From the NCBI GenBank assembly GCA_900128565.1, contig LT636044.1, forward strand, positions 1 to 19,850: 19,850 bases of DNA, in the 5' to 3' direction. Position numbers and translations under genes: made by a program. Under the pieces are notes generated by a model, which saw only the letters and a list, made by a program, of their open reading frames with translations, made no database searches and was not told the DNA's origin. Origin of the DNA: Stramenopiles sp. TOSAG23-6 (Eukaryota; Sar). This document shows, piece after piece, positions 1 to 9,460 of this stretch; within the stretch, counting starts at the first letter, position 1; the number at the start of each line of letters is the position of its first letter.

Positions 1-50
<50 letters not shown>
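1..50. repeat. Poly-A tract at window edge
   Basis: Fifty consecutive A. On the minus strand this is poly-T inside the next kinase intron, just past a possible donor at 65. It may be a real homopolymer in an intron or an assembly artefact at a contig end. Confidence 0.8.
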
Positions 51-52
<2 letters not shown>

Positions 53-261
53 TGATACTAAAAACGTATATATTTCCTAATTTAATATCGCGATGCGCAA
101 TATTTTTACTATGACAATATATTAGCGCAGATAGTATTTGTTGAATAATACACGCCACAATAGATTCCGGAAAAAATCCATTTCGATGTTTTTGTAGTGC
201 AGTTTGTATGAAGAAAAAATATTTCAAATGTTTTTTTTTTGTTAGGTACAAAATTTGGTAC

Positions 262-301
<40 letters not shown>

Positions 302-317
302 TGTAAAAAATTTTTGT

Positions 318-356
<39 letters not shown>

Positions 357-1030
357 AATAGGGTTATGAAAGAAAACTAAAACACTAAAACACTAAAACA
401 CTAAAAAAAACTAAAATACTAAAAACCTACATGCAAGTCTCCACCTTTGAGTAACTCCAGAAGCAAGGCCATTTTCTCTGATTCAATATCTTCATAAACA
501 TCATATAACTTGACAATATTCGGATGGTCTAGTTGACCAAGTAAACAAATTTCTGTACGCAAGACTTTTTTATCTTGATCAGAAAATTTATTCAAATCAA
601 TCACTTTTAAAGCATACAAAGAATCCTGTGTTCCAGGAGTAAATGAACCAGCAAAGCTACATAAACGACTTTGTAGGTTTTGAATGTCGTNTTTGGATTG
701 TTTGGATTGTTTGGATTGTTTGGATTGATCATTTTTTTGGGAGTGTTTGGATTGATTATTTTTTTGGGAGAGTGGACGAACAATAGACACTGATCCCGTG
801 CGACCACTCTCTTGTTTGTGGAGATGCTTTGTATGATTGATGTCATTTACTATTTCATAGTCATCCGTCCACCATCTATCCTTGTGGACTAAAACAAAGT
901 GTTTGAAACTTGACGTTGGGCTAGTTACACTATTGTTTTCCTCTTTTTTTCTTTCTTTATATGTTGCAAGGAAGATTGCATTGCTTTCTTGTATACTATT
1001 TTCTTTTGGTAGTGAGCCACAAATACCCAT
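1..1030 (-). CDS. Ser/Thr protein kinase (CAMK-like), 3'-partial
   Basis: The ATG is at 1030. Exon 1 is 431-1030; exon 2 is about 66-203, and the rest lies beyond base 1. The N-terminus MGICGS fits N-myristoylation (Gly2) with a nearby palmitoylatable Cys, so membrane attachment is inferred. Kinase landmarks in order are a loose Gly-rich loop (GRTGSVSIV), the lysine strand YALKVIDL, the helix C region RTEICLLGQLDHPNIVKLYD, hinge and GGDLH, then in exon 2 TALQKHRNGFFPE and the catalytic loop IAHRDIKLGNIY (HRD at 87-95). A low-complexity Gln-Ser-Lys insert (about 692-760 in DNA) separates the Gly loop from the lysine strand, which is unusual. Base 691 is N, leaving one residue undefined. The DFG motif and any regulatory tail (for example EF hands of a CDPK) are outside the window, so the subfamily is open. 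Confidence 0.85.
204..430 (-). mobile_element. Introner-type intron in kinase gene, expanded by homopolymers
   Basis: The donor GTAGGT begins at 430, after the codon for His of GGDLH. The family core TTTTGTACCTAAC and TTTGAAATATTTTTT lie near 215-255 on the minus strand, separated from the donor by two long homopolymer tracts. No AG occurs between the core and the next kinase codons, so the 3' end must be non-AG. The best protein join (GGDLH to TALQKH) puts it at about 204, just after ATACAA. The exact end is uncertain. Confidence 0.6.
267..424. repeat. Poly-T tracts and (AAAACACT)n simple repeats
   Basis: Two T runs of over 30 bases (about 267-300 and 320-355) are followed by short repeats of CTAAAACA (about 376-424). 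All lie inside the kinase intron and account for its large size relative to other family members. Confidence 0.8.
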
Positions 1031-1032
1031 GA

Positions 1033-1131
1033 TATTGTAACAACGTCAACTAAATCTGAAATACTATAACAATGTCAACTATATCCGAAATAATATCACA
1101 ATGCTAACTAAATCTCAATCTGAAATAATAT
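1033..1131. repeat. Imperfect tandem repeat in kinase 5' flank
   Basis: Three diverged copies of a roughly 30-35 bp unit containing ACAATGTCAACTAAATCTGA and ending GAAATA. They sit directly upstream of the kinase ATG (1030). The 1031-1510 gap is a divergent intergenic region between the kinase and the IQ gene; apart from this repeat I see no gene in it. Confidence 0.6.
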
Positions 1132-1510
1132 AAAAAAATGAAAGATACAAAGAGAGGAGGAACGAACACAACGAATAAAAAAAAATCAAAATTTCTCGGG
1201 CAAAAAACGTTTTTTTTGGTTTTTGAAATTGCAATAATACAAAATTAGTCCTCTGATTTCAAAAGTTGAAACCGTCAAACGGCCACTTGTCACCAAAATC
1301 GATGGCATACGGTATTATTTTCAAACAGTCAGTCGTTTCTCGAATGATGATTTTGATCTAAGACCAATAAATAACTTTTATAGTATACGCCACCTACCTG
1401 CTACACGTTTAAAAGAAATGTTTCAAAACAGTATAAGTAATATTCTTACTATTGTACGATTCAAGTAGTCTTTGGTTTAGTTTTTTCCGTGGATTTCTCC
1501 AATCATCACC

Positions 1511-4500
1511 ATGGTTCCTGATACTGATGAACAACAAAGTAGTAGACAAAATAACAAAACCTTTTCAACAACTCTATACAGCATTCGTAAAACTGCTGTA
1601 CAATCCGCTCAAAATGCGGCTATGTATTCTCTCGCCCAAGCTGCAGCGAGTGCATCGAAAATTGCTGCCGTAGTCAGTCTTGCAACTTTACGTTCCCTAA
1701 ATGACTATATAGATCCCAGGACAGGACACCCAAAAAAAATGAAAGCTCCTACAACCCTACAATGGGTTGAACAGTACTTGCGAATGCAATGTTTAATTGA
1801 GGATAATCTTTTTGATAGAAATAAACAAGATCAAATTGTAGATGAAGTGATCATATGGGGTCAAAGTTTTCGTCCTCCTGCTCATTTATATTATGGGAAA
1901 GTATTTGATTGTTTTACGTGTAAAATAAAGCGTCAAAAACTAAAGGCTAAAGTGAAAATATGGAGGAAAGATGGTATTGCTCGTCGTGAAAAACTTGCAT
2001 TAATGCGTGGATTTAAAAACGAAACACAGCATGTAGATAAAAATATAGATAAAAATATAGAAAAAAGGACATTTGATGGGCAACTACCTGTAGGCACCAT
2101 AGTAAAATGTCCATATAAGCATGGTCCAATTTGGACTAGCTGCATAGGTCAAATTACATTAGTTAATTTTGATGATACATATACAGTTACATATGAAAAT
2201 GGTTGCATTGAGCAAAATGCATGGAGGGCAAAAATTGTCATACAGAAGCTACCTAATACATCAAAAAATGGAGAATTTCGTTGGGAAGGGGATGTACGTT
2301 TTTATTTTAGAAATGTTTTCTACATAAATCTTTTTTTTTCAATACTCATGATTAAAATATATGATGATTTCATCATGCATTTTTTACTACACATTTCATA
2401 AGTAACAACTTCTGTTCACCAATTTCAAATGTAGACATTTTTTTCACAAAATATGTATGTTTTATTTTTTTTCAATTTCGAATTTTTTTTCGTACGGAAT
2501 TTTGTACCTAACGATTTTTTTTTGAAATATTTTTCCAAAATACATGTTTGGAGAGAACAACAAATTCAAAGAAGCAAAAAAATTAGTGATGCTTCTTTGA
2601 AACAGGATTATAATACTGAATATTTAAATGACGATTATGAAAAAAGTGGAAATTATCGGTGGAAGTTGTATATTGAAGGAAAAGATCAAACTACCCCTGA
2701 AGGACGAATGTTTGTTTTCATTATGAATTTCAAATTGAATTTTTTTTTGGTATACAATTTTGTACCTAAAAAAAAAATTTTGTGATAAATTCTATGCCTA
2801 ACAAAAAAACAAATTTGAACATATTTTCCCAATATACATGAAACATTTACTTCAAAAACAAAAAAAGGAGCAGTTCAATGTTTGTTTTCACCATGAATTA
2901 TTCTTTTTTCATACCAAATTTTGTATCTAAACAAAAAATAATCTTTCACACATGTAGCGCTTACAAAACAAAATCTAAAACAAAATATTTTTTTTCACAA
3001 AACAGTTGGATGATACATTTGAAAAAGAATTGCATTTGATGATCCAAAGACATAAAATAGCATCATCCAATCTTTCATCTCAATTAAAACAAAATTGGGA
3101 ATCGCTTGGTATACATTTAGATTCTTTGATTACACCAAAACTTGCTACAGCTAAAGCTTCTCGACAATCTGCAGTAGCTGCTGCAGCCGCTCAATCAGCT
3201 TCATCCGCTGGTGGCTATTTTCGTGCTGCTGCTTCGGCTGCCTTGTTTGCAGCTACAGCTTCTGTATTAGCAAAAGAATCAGCTTTTCATGCCCAAAGAA
3301 TAGCTAATAATGCTGCGGAAGGGATTTCTTCTGCAGGAAATAATGAATTAGAAGTTCAAAGACTACGATTGCTGTTGTCAAATATGTATGTTTTTCTTTA
3401 AAAAAAAAAGATTTGTTTTGTAATTTGTAAAAAGAAACTAAAAAAAAATGAATTTTGACATATATTTTTTACAGGATATGCGCAAAGAACAAGCAGCGGA
3501 GTTACATCAATTGAAATATAAACATAAAGAACAATTAATAAACCTAAAGAAAACACAGAACAAATCTTTCCGAAGGCGAACACAAGGCAAACAAGCAGCA
3601 TTAAAAGAATATCAAAGAGTAAAAACTAGATTAGATACTATTGAAAAAGATTTAGTCAAACATCACGAAAAGTTATGTTCAAATACAGAAGAAAACATTA
3701 TAATACTAGGTGGAGATGCTGCAGCTCAATCCAGGGAATTGAGGCATGTATGTTTTATTTTTTTTCAAATTCGATTTTTTTTTCGTACGCAATGTTGTAC
3801 CTAACGAGTTTTTTTTTGAAATATTTTTCAAAAATACATGTGTGCAGGGAGAAAGAAATCAAAGCTAAACAACTTCAAAGGAAAGATGATTACTTATTGC
3901 AAAAAATGAAAGAAACAGAAATTGAGAAACGAAATGAGCTTCAAAGACGTAATCAATTGGAACATAATACTTTGAAAAATGATCATATAACTCGTAAAGA
4001 AACACTTTTGAAACAACAGAGTGATGAACGGGATAAAATATTGACTAGGCTACAAGTTCTATCCATTAATCAACCAAAAGAATTGTTCGATTTAGACATG
4101 AAAATAAAGAGAGAGATTGAAATGGTAGAACAAAAACACGATGAGTTTGAGGAGCCTATTAAAAAACGTATTGCACAAAAAGTTCGTGAAAGTGTAGCTT
4201 TTGCATACAATTTACCTGATAAAGAACGCGTGTATTTTGCAAACGTTTGTAAGAAACATAATTTAGAATTAGAAAAATTACGTACAATTCATCAGACTAC
4301 ACGGAAAAATTTACTTTTGGAACATCAAAGACAACGAGAAGTTGCACAAATTGCAGATGAAAATGATGTCAAACATAAAATAATACAAAAGACAGATCAA
4401 CCAATATGTGATGAGAAGGATATATTATTGTTGAAAAAACAAGAAGCGAAAACATTATTGTTACAAAAACAACAACAACAGGAGGAAGCAGACGTGAAGG

Positions 4501-7500
4501 AATTTCTACGCACTGGGAAATTAAAATCTCTACCCATTTCAAATCCAACTGAAATCACTATAAAAGCTCCTGTTGGATCCTTACCCGTTTCAAATCCAAC
4601 TGAAATCACTATAAAAGCTCCTGCTGGATCTCTCGGTATTATTGTTATTCCCTATACTCAAAGTAGATGTGGTGTATTAGTCAAACGCTTTACCAGTCCA
4701 TTTTGGAAGAAACATGGTGTTCAACCTGGGATGTTATTAATACGGTATAATGATCATGATACAACAAACATGTTTTTTGATGATATCTTACATCTTATAG
4801 GTAAGACATCATTGAATGAAAGAGTTGTTACTTTTACTCGTATGAACTCAATACAATTACAAGAATTAAGTATTTCTGCTTTTACAATGATGAAAAAACA
4901 AAATGTTTTGTCATCATCGATACGAATTCAAAACTGGTGGCGAATCATACAACGAAAACGTAAAAAACGTAAAAAAGGCGATACAGATTCTCATGTCATC
5001 AAACGAATTCAAAATACAAAACAAATAAAAAATAAATCAAAAAACACAACAAAAACAAAAAAAACTAAACGTGTCAATAGAATTCGTGAAAGTCTTAAAA
5101 GTCGGGATGAAAGAAGGAAATTGTCATTAGATAAGCACAAATGTCAAAGAAGAAGACGAAGACGAAAGAAATTGCAATTAAAAATAAAAATTCTTGAACA
5201 ACAAAAAAAGAGAAAATTAGCTGGTTTGTCCAAAGCTATACATGGTATTTGTTTTCAACTAAATTATAATCAATTTAGCACATTTGGATATCATTGGGCA
5301 TATCTACCAGAAGCTGGAGCAAAACTATTTACAGGGATGTCTGCTTTGGAACTTAAAGCACCGAATGGGGCTTTGTTATTTCTCCAAAATGTATGTTTTT
5401 TTTTTTGTTTTTTTTTTAAATACCAACCAAAATCAATTGTAGACCTAACAAAAAAAAATCCAAAACAAATTTGAAATATTTTTGTACTATACATGTAATT
5501 CATCCTGACGATGTTGATAGTTTTACATCGTCTGCTCAACAATCGGCTCAAAATTTCTCCCCTTGGCGATGGCAAGGCAGATTTCTTTTATACCACAATT
5601 ACAAATTGTTTGGATGGATCGAAGGTGATGATTGTAAGCAACATGAGTCTCGTGTTCGCGTTCGTTATGTAAAACTTGAATCTTTTCCTGTTTTATTAAG
5701 TGATGATGATCACAGAACTATTCAATGGAGTGGTGTCATGGAGAATATACATAGAGTTATTGCACTTGAAGAAGGATGGGCTTCAAGCCATTCATCTGAC
5801 GATGAGGAGGACACTGTGACAGAGGAAGAAATCTTGAATGAAGACTCAAATGAAGATGTTCATGATAGCGATATTTCTAATGATGTTGTCACGGATGACG
5901 AAGACGGCCCCTTAAATTTAAGTAAACTAAATTATGGAGAAACGAAAATGATGATGGAAATACTACAAACACAAGCTCAACGAAGAAAAGAATGGAACGC
6001 TGCTAAAATAGTACAACGTTTATATAGAGGGCATAAAGCTCGAAATTTTGTATTATTTGCTATTGCAATGAAATTAAAATGGCAAAAAAATGCAATCATA
6101 ATCCAAAACGTTTTTCGTTCAACACAGTCTCGTAATTTGCTTCAATTAATGCGCCTAAAACAACAACAAAGACAAGAAGCAGCTGTGGTACTACAATCAT
6201 TTACTAGAGGAATGCGTGATCGAGAAAAAGCATATCAAATGTGGTTACAATCTGAAGCATATTTTCAGAAAAAGAAAATTCAACTAGTCATCAAAATTCA
6301 AGCAATATATCGTGGTGTTTGTGTACGAAAACCTCCTAATAAAGTACAATTACATTTAAATACAATTAAAGTCGTTATTGCATTACAAGCACATAAAAGA
6401 GGATTTGATGGTCGAATAAAAGCAGCTAAATGGAAAGTAAAATTGGCACAAATGAATCATAATGTATGTTTTTTTTTAAATCCCATACCAGTAACTGTGA
6501 CTAACAATTTTTTTTACTAAAAAAAAAACACAACAAATAAATGTACATTTTCACAATACAGGCCACTTGCATCAATCGAGCTGCTCGATGTTATTTAGCT
6601 CGTACTTTACTAAAACGTGTTTTACGAAAAAAACGACAATCACAAATGAATACAGTGTACAAAAATTTGGATATAATTCAATCCAAAAAAATAGAGGCAG
6701 AAAATTTGTCAATTTTGTTACAAAATATTGTACGTAGAAAAAATGCAATTAAAAAAGTTAGACGTTTAAAAGATAGAAAAAGACGCCTCAATGCACGAGG
6801 GAAAGCAGGGCATGTCATTGCTACACAGCATGCGGTGAAATATTGTCAAAGTTGTATTCGAAGAAAACAAGGTATGTTTTTTTGAATTTCGATTTTTTTT
6901 TTTTTTTTTGAAAATTTTATACCTAACAAAAAAAATGAAAAAAATAATTTTTTTACAATATAGCTCGTCAAGAATTTGAAAGACTTCGAATGCCTCTCCG
7001 AAAACAATTTTGCATTTTGACTAGGAAATGGCGAAATCGAAAAGAAAACGCTCGAAAAGTATTGAATAAAAAGAATATTTTGGCGACACGCATACAGTCA
7101 AGATTATATAGAGGTCCACGAGGTAGACGTATGTTTTTTTTTCAATTTCGATTTTTTATCTAAATGTTTTTTTTTATAGTAAATTTTGTACCTAACAAAA
7201 TGTACAATTTTTTGTTTTTCACAATATATGAATATATTCTGAACGTAATTTTTTAAGAGTGGAAGCTCGTAATAGATATCGATTACAATCGTCTCATGTT
7301 TTGGCAGCTTTAATTCTCGGTGTATGGAAAGCAAAATGTCGTCATAAAGAAGAAAAGAAGCAAAAGAATCGTCTTAAACGTCGCGCAAAACGTCAAGAAA
7401 ATGTACAATTACAGAGAGAACATTCGGCAATTCGAATACAGAAATGTATACGTGGTACAATATCACGCTGTGCAACACGTCAAAGAACAATCAAGAGACT

Positions 7501-8943
7501 TTTAGAAATGGCTGATATGTATCTTTTATTTGTTTTTTCAATTTCGATTTTTTTTTCATACGAAATTTTGTACCTAACGTTTTTTTTTTTTGAAATATTT
7601 TTCCAAAATACATTGTAGTTTTCGCAAAAGAAGAAACATCAAGTTATACAAAAGCTGCTCAATTAATTCATTCATCTTATAAAGAAACTCAATTACGAAG
7701 TACAATCAATGAAAGTAATGAAAAGAAAAACAATACGTTGAGTATTCACTTACATATTTTTGGTAATGGTAAAAAGGTGTTGTTGCCACAACAAAGTGTG
7801 ATTGATTTTATTCAGTCTTTGAAGTATCCAAATAAAAGAATTCTGCAACATCCCCAGTACCCACAATTGGATCACCAACAGTCATCAAGAAAATCATTAG
7901 GTGAGAAATTGTCAATAAAAAAAAAGAAATCCAAGTTGAAATTTCGACCTCATACAACAAATCGCCGAAACGCAGAAAATTTTGTATGTATGTTTTACTT
8001 TTTTTCAAATTCGAAATTTTTTTTCGTACGAAAATTTGTACCTAACGATATTTTTTTTGAAATATTTTTCCAAAATACATTTGTTCTAGGTGAATGGATT
8101 GGCAATTGTAGAGATTTGTTGAATTTGATACATTTGAGTTCATCAAATGAATCGAATATTCGTTTTCATGGTTTATTTAGATTGATACAAAATATACAAA
8201 ATCAACAAAATCAACAAAATCAACAAAATAGATTTTCTGGATTTCTTACACAAAGAAAAGTAAATGAAAAAAGACAAAAAAAAAGCCAACAAAGTGAATA
8301 TTATAATGATAATCAAAAAAATCAAAAAAATCAAAAAAATCAAAAAAATATTTTTCTTCCTCTGATTGACAATTCTTCGCTCACAGCTGCATCAAATAAG
8401 AATAATATCACTCAAGAAATTCAAAATTCATTTGATGCAAAATTAAGTACAAAAAAAAGAAAATCAATGATCGAATCAAACGTAAATTTTAAGTATCAAA
8501 CTTCTTTCCAAAATGACCAAAATGACAAAAATCATTATTCTTTACAAAGACGACAAAAATTAAAACGATTACAGAGAAGAAGAAAACGACCAACAAGGTT
8601 GAAACAATTAATTTTAAACGATGAATCTCGGATACAAATGAATACAAACCCTAACCCTAATCAAAATATACAAAATATAGAACAATTTAAAATTACGAAA
8701 ACAAAAACAGAAAGAAATGAATCAAAATTGTCTATAGATAAAACAAAAACAGAAACAGAAAGAAATGAATCAAAATTGTCTATAGATAAAATGAAACGTA
8801 GGAAATCTCCACGGAAACATCCAAAAACGTTCACGACAGCAAATGATCAAAAGTTCTCGAAATATAAATTATATAATAGCCGCAGTAGTATGAAAAAACG
8901 TATGAAAAAACGTATGAAAAAAAACGATGAAAAAAAACGATGA
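1511..8943 (+). CDS. Large IQ-motif protein with Tudor/SH3-like and PDZ-like domains (12 exons, ~2,041 aa)
   Basis: Exons joined by hand: 1511-2293, 2546-2709, 2840-2879, 3006-3385, 3480-3747, 3840-5390, 5495-6463, 6562-6871, 6964-7128, 7260-7518, 7614-7987, 8081-8943. They sum to 6,126 nt, in frame to TGA. Residues ~188-250 look Tudor/SH3-like (VGTIVKCPY ... YTVTYENG). Coiled coil and Ala-rich stretches follow (exons 2-6). Residues ~807-880 resemble a PDZ domain (GSLGIIVIPY, then HGVQPGMLLIRYN). IQ motifs begin near residue 906 (IRIQNWWRIIQRKRKKR) and run through exons 7-10 (KIVQRLYRGHKAR, VIKIQAIYRGVCVRK, TRIQSRLYRGPRGRR, IRIQKCIRGTISR). IQ arrays bind calmodulin or EF-hand light chains, so a cytoskeletal or flagellar scaffold is likely but inferred. 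The C-terminus is Asn/Gln/Lys-rich and basic. No motor domain is visible. Confidence 0.82.
2294..2545 (+). mobile_element. Intron 1 of IQ gene with a nested introner copy (2455-2545)
   Basis: The donor GTACGT at 2294 is phase 0. The right half is a near-perfect family copy starting at its own GTATGT (2455) and ending ATACAT (2545). The preceding 160 bp (2294-2454) give no in-frame exon, so this looks like an introner inserted into an existing intron or a fused pair. Joining 2293 to 2546 keeps the frame (GD then VWREQ); AGs just downstream are out of frame. Confidence 0.65.
2710..2839 (+). mobile_element. Introner, subfamily II, GT...AT
   Basis: It starts GTTTGTTTTCATTATG and ends ATATACAT before G. 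Direct repeat ATG lies at both edges. It is followed by a 40-nt microexon (2840-2879). Skipping the microexon breaks the frame (phase 2 to phase 0), while including it restores the frame exactly, supporting the AT 3' end. Confidence 0.75.
2880..3005 (+). mobile_element. Intron 3 of IQ gene, subfamily II relative with AG end
   Basis: The donor GTTTGTTTTCACCATG resembles the preceding intron, but the 3' end is a conventional TTTTCACAAAACAG. Frame is kept (F-N to L-D-D). It shows that an AG-ending version exists in the same gene. Confidence 0.7.
3386..3479 (+). other. Intron 4 of IQ gene (boundary ambiguous)
   Basis: With donor GTATGT at 3386 the frame is kept if the intron ends ...GGATAT at 3479 (ATG repeated at both edges). 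A canonical alternative is GTTTTT at 3390 to TTTTTTACAG at 3474, also in frame, giving two extra residues. It lacks the conserved GTACCTAAC core, so it may be a decayed copy or an unrelated intron. Confidence 0.55.
3748..3839 (+). mobile_element. Introner, subfamily I, 92 bp, GT...AT
   Basis: A well-conserved copy: GTATGTTTTATTTT at the left, core CGTACGCAATGTTGTACC then TAAC, and TTTGAAATATTTTTC near the right end, finishing ATACAT. ATG is repeated at both edges. The adjacent GTGTGCAG would shift the frame; an in-frame GGGAG lies 12 nt downstream and cannot be wholly excluded. Confidence 0.75.
4527..4628 (+). repeat. Tandem 51-bp duplication within exon 6
   Basis: Two copies of a 17-codon unit (SLPISNPTEITIKAPVG and SLPVSNPTEITIKAPAG), nearly identical in DNA, lie directly before the PDZ-like domain. 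Confidence 0.9.
5391..5494 (+). mobile_element. Introner-derived intron 6 of IQ gene, GT...AT, no usable AG
   Basis: Donor GTATGT, branch-like GACCTAAC, then TTTGAAATATTTTTG and end TATACAT. The next exon opens GTAATTCATCCTGACGATG with no in-frame AG nearby, so AT is required to join F-L-Q-N to V-I-H-P-D-D. The left half has lost the CGTACG core. Confidence 0.8.
6464..6561 (+). other. Intron 7 of IQ gene, conventional GT...AG
   Basis: GTATGT at 6464, GACTAAC branch-like site, end CACAATACAG at 6561. Phase 0 on both sides. The AATACAG end differs from family ATACAT by little, so it may be an introner that has acquired AG. Confidence 0.8.
6872..6963 (+). mobile_element. Intron 8 of IQ gene, introner-like with AG end
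   Basis: GTATGTTTTTTTGAATTTCG at the left and TATACCTAAC in the middle match the family, but the end is ACAATATAG. The frame is kept through codon G|CT (K-Q-A-R-Q). A likely domesticated copy. Confidence 0.75.
7129..7259 (+). mobile_element. Intron 9 of IQ gene, introner-like with AG end
   Basis: GTATGTTTTTTTTCAATTTC and AAATTTTGTACCTAAC match subfamily I. The 3' part is longer and ends TTTTTTAAGAG. Frame kept (R-R-L-E-A-R). The original 3' end appears replaced by a downstream AG. Confidence 0.7.
7519..7613 (+). mobile_element. Introner, subfamily I, 95 bp, GT...AT
   Basis: Near-consensus copy: GTATCTTTTATTTG, core CATACGAAATTTTGTACC then TAACG, end CCAAAATACAT. Only the AT end keeps frame (D-I-V-V-F-A-K-E-E-T). 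A nearby TTGTAG, 5 nt downstream, would shift frame. Confidence 0.8.
7988..8080 (+). mobile_element. Introner, subfamily I, 93 bp, read-through capable
   Basis: Near-consensus copy from GTATGTTTTAC to CCAAAATACAT. It is 93 bp, a multiple of three, with no stop in the host frame, so retention would simply add 31 residues. An AG 9 nt downstream (TTCTAG at 8089) is also in frame, so the 3' end is not decided here. Confidence 0.75.
8187..8349 (+). repeat. In-frame 9-bp microsatellites (NQQ and NQK codons)
   Basis: ATCAACAAA-type units (about 3 copies, near 8201-8229) and AATCAAAAA units (about 4 copies, near 8311-8349) in exon 12 encode Asn-Gln-Gln and Asn-Gln-Lys repeats. Confidence 0.85.
8697..8790 (+). 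repeat. Tandem duplication in exon 12 (TERNESKLSIDK units)
   Basis: Two near-identical copies of a roughly 45-51 bp unit encoding KTERNESKLSIDK. Short GTATGAAAAAAC repeats follow near 8888-8920. Confidence 0.85.
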
Positions 8944-9460
8944 AAAAAAATAATTAATAAAATTCATGAAAATCATAATTGAATTGAATTACGTAACTGG
9001 AGATATAAAATAATAATAAATAAAAGTATGAATATGAACACTGTATGTACGTAGTGGTTGAAGTATTGTGTTTTTATAACAAAATTATAGCTCTATAATA
9101 TTGACAATATTTTTTTTTTGTGTTTTTATAACAAAATTAATAAAAACGTAACCGACGATATTAACCGACAGATTTCGTCAATTGCGATTGGTCAGCTGCT
9201 GTTAATTTTTTTTTTTTCAATGTTGACATCAACAAGTCGAAGTCAATCACACACCGACCACACACACACACAACAAAACGAGAAAACATTGAAAGATCGT
9301 CCAATTACAAGACGCAAACCGACACACAAACGATATATATCTATGAACACACACGCTACCCAGAGATTTCATTGTTTTTTTCATGGCTTTATGATTGTAA
9401 TACTGTGTACTACATAGTATAAGATAAATAGTATTATCATTTAAGTTCAAGTTCGTCTTT
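8944..9460. other. Intergenic region, 3' of IQ gene
   Basis: No convincing gene. It holds an exact 21-bp direct repeat (9067-9087 and 9119-9139, core TTTTTATAACAAAATTA) and a CA-rich stretch near 9248-9272. The 99-codon open frame at 9118-9417 has no ATG start and no recognisable content. Confidence 0.6.

Noticed and set aside
3700-8100. Repeated short sequences suggesting a CRISPR array
   Set aside because: Copies are about 95 bp, spaced by hundreds of bases of coding DNA, present on both strands and tied to splice-like ends; there are no regular spacers or cas genes.
2453-8140. Protein tails such as FFFVRNFVPN repeated in several open frames as a shared protein domain
   Set aside because: These are translations of introners (core GTACGAAATTTTGTACC), not conserved protein; they vanish once the exons are joined.
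9118-9417. Open frame of 99 codons
   Set aside because: No ATG at its start, low complexity, Thr/His-rich from a CA-repeat, no recognisable domain; best treated as intergenic.
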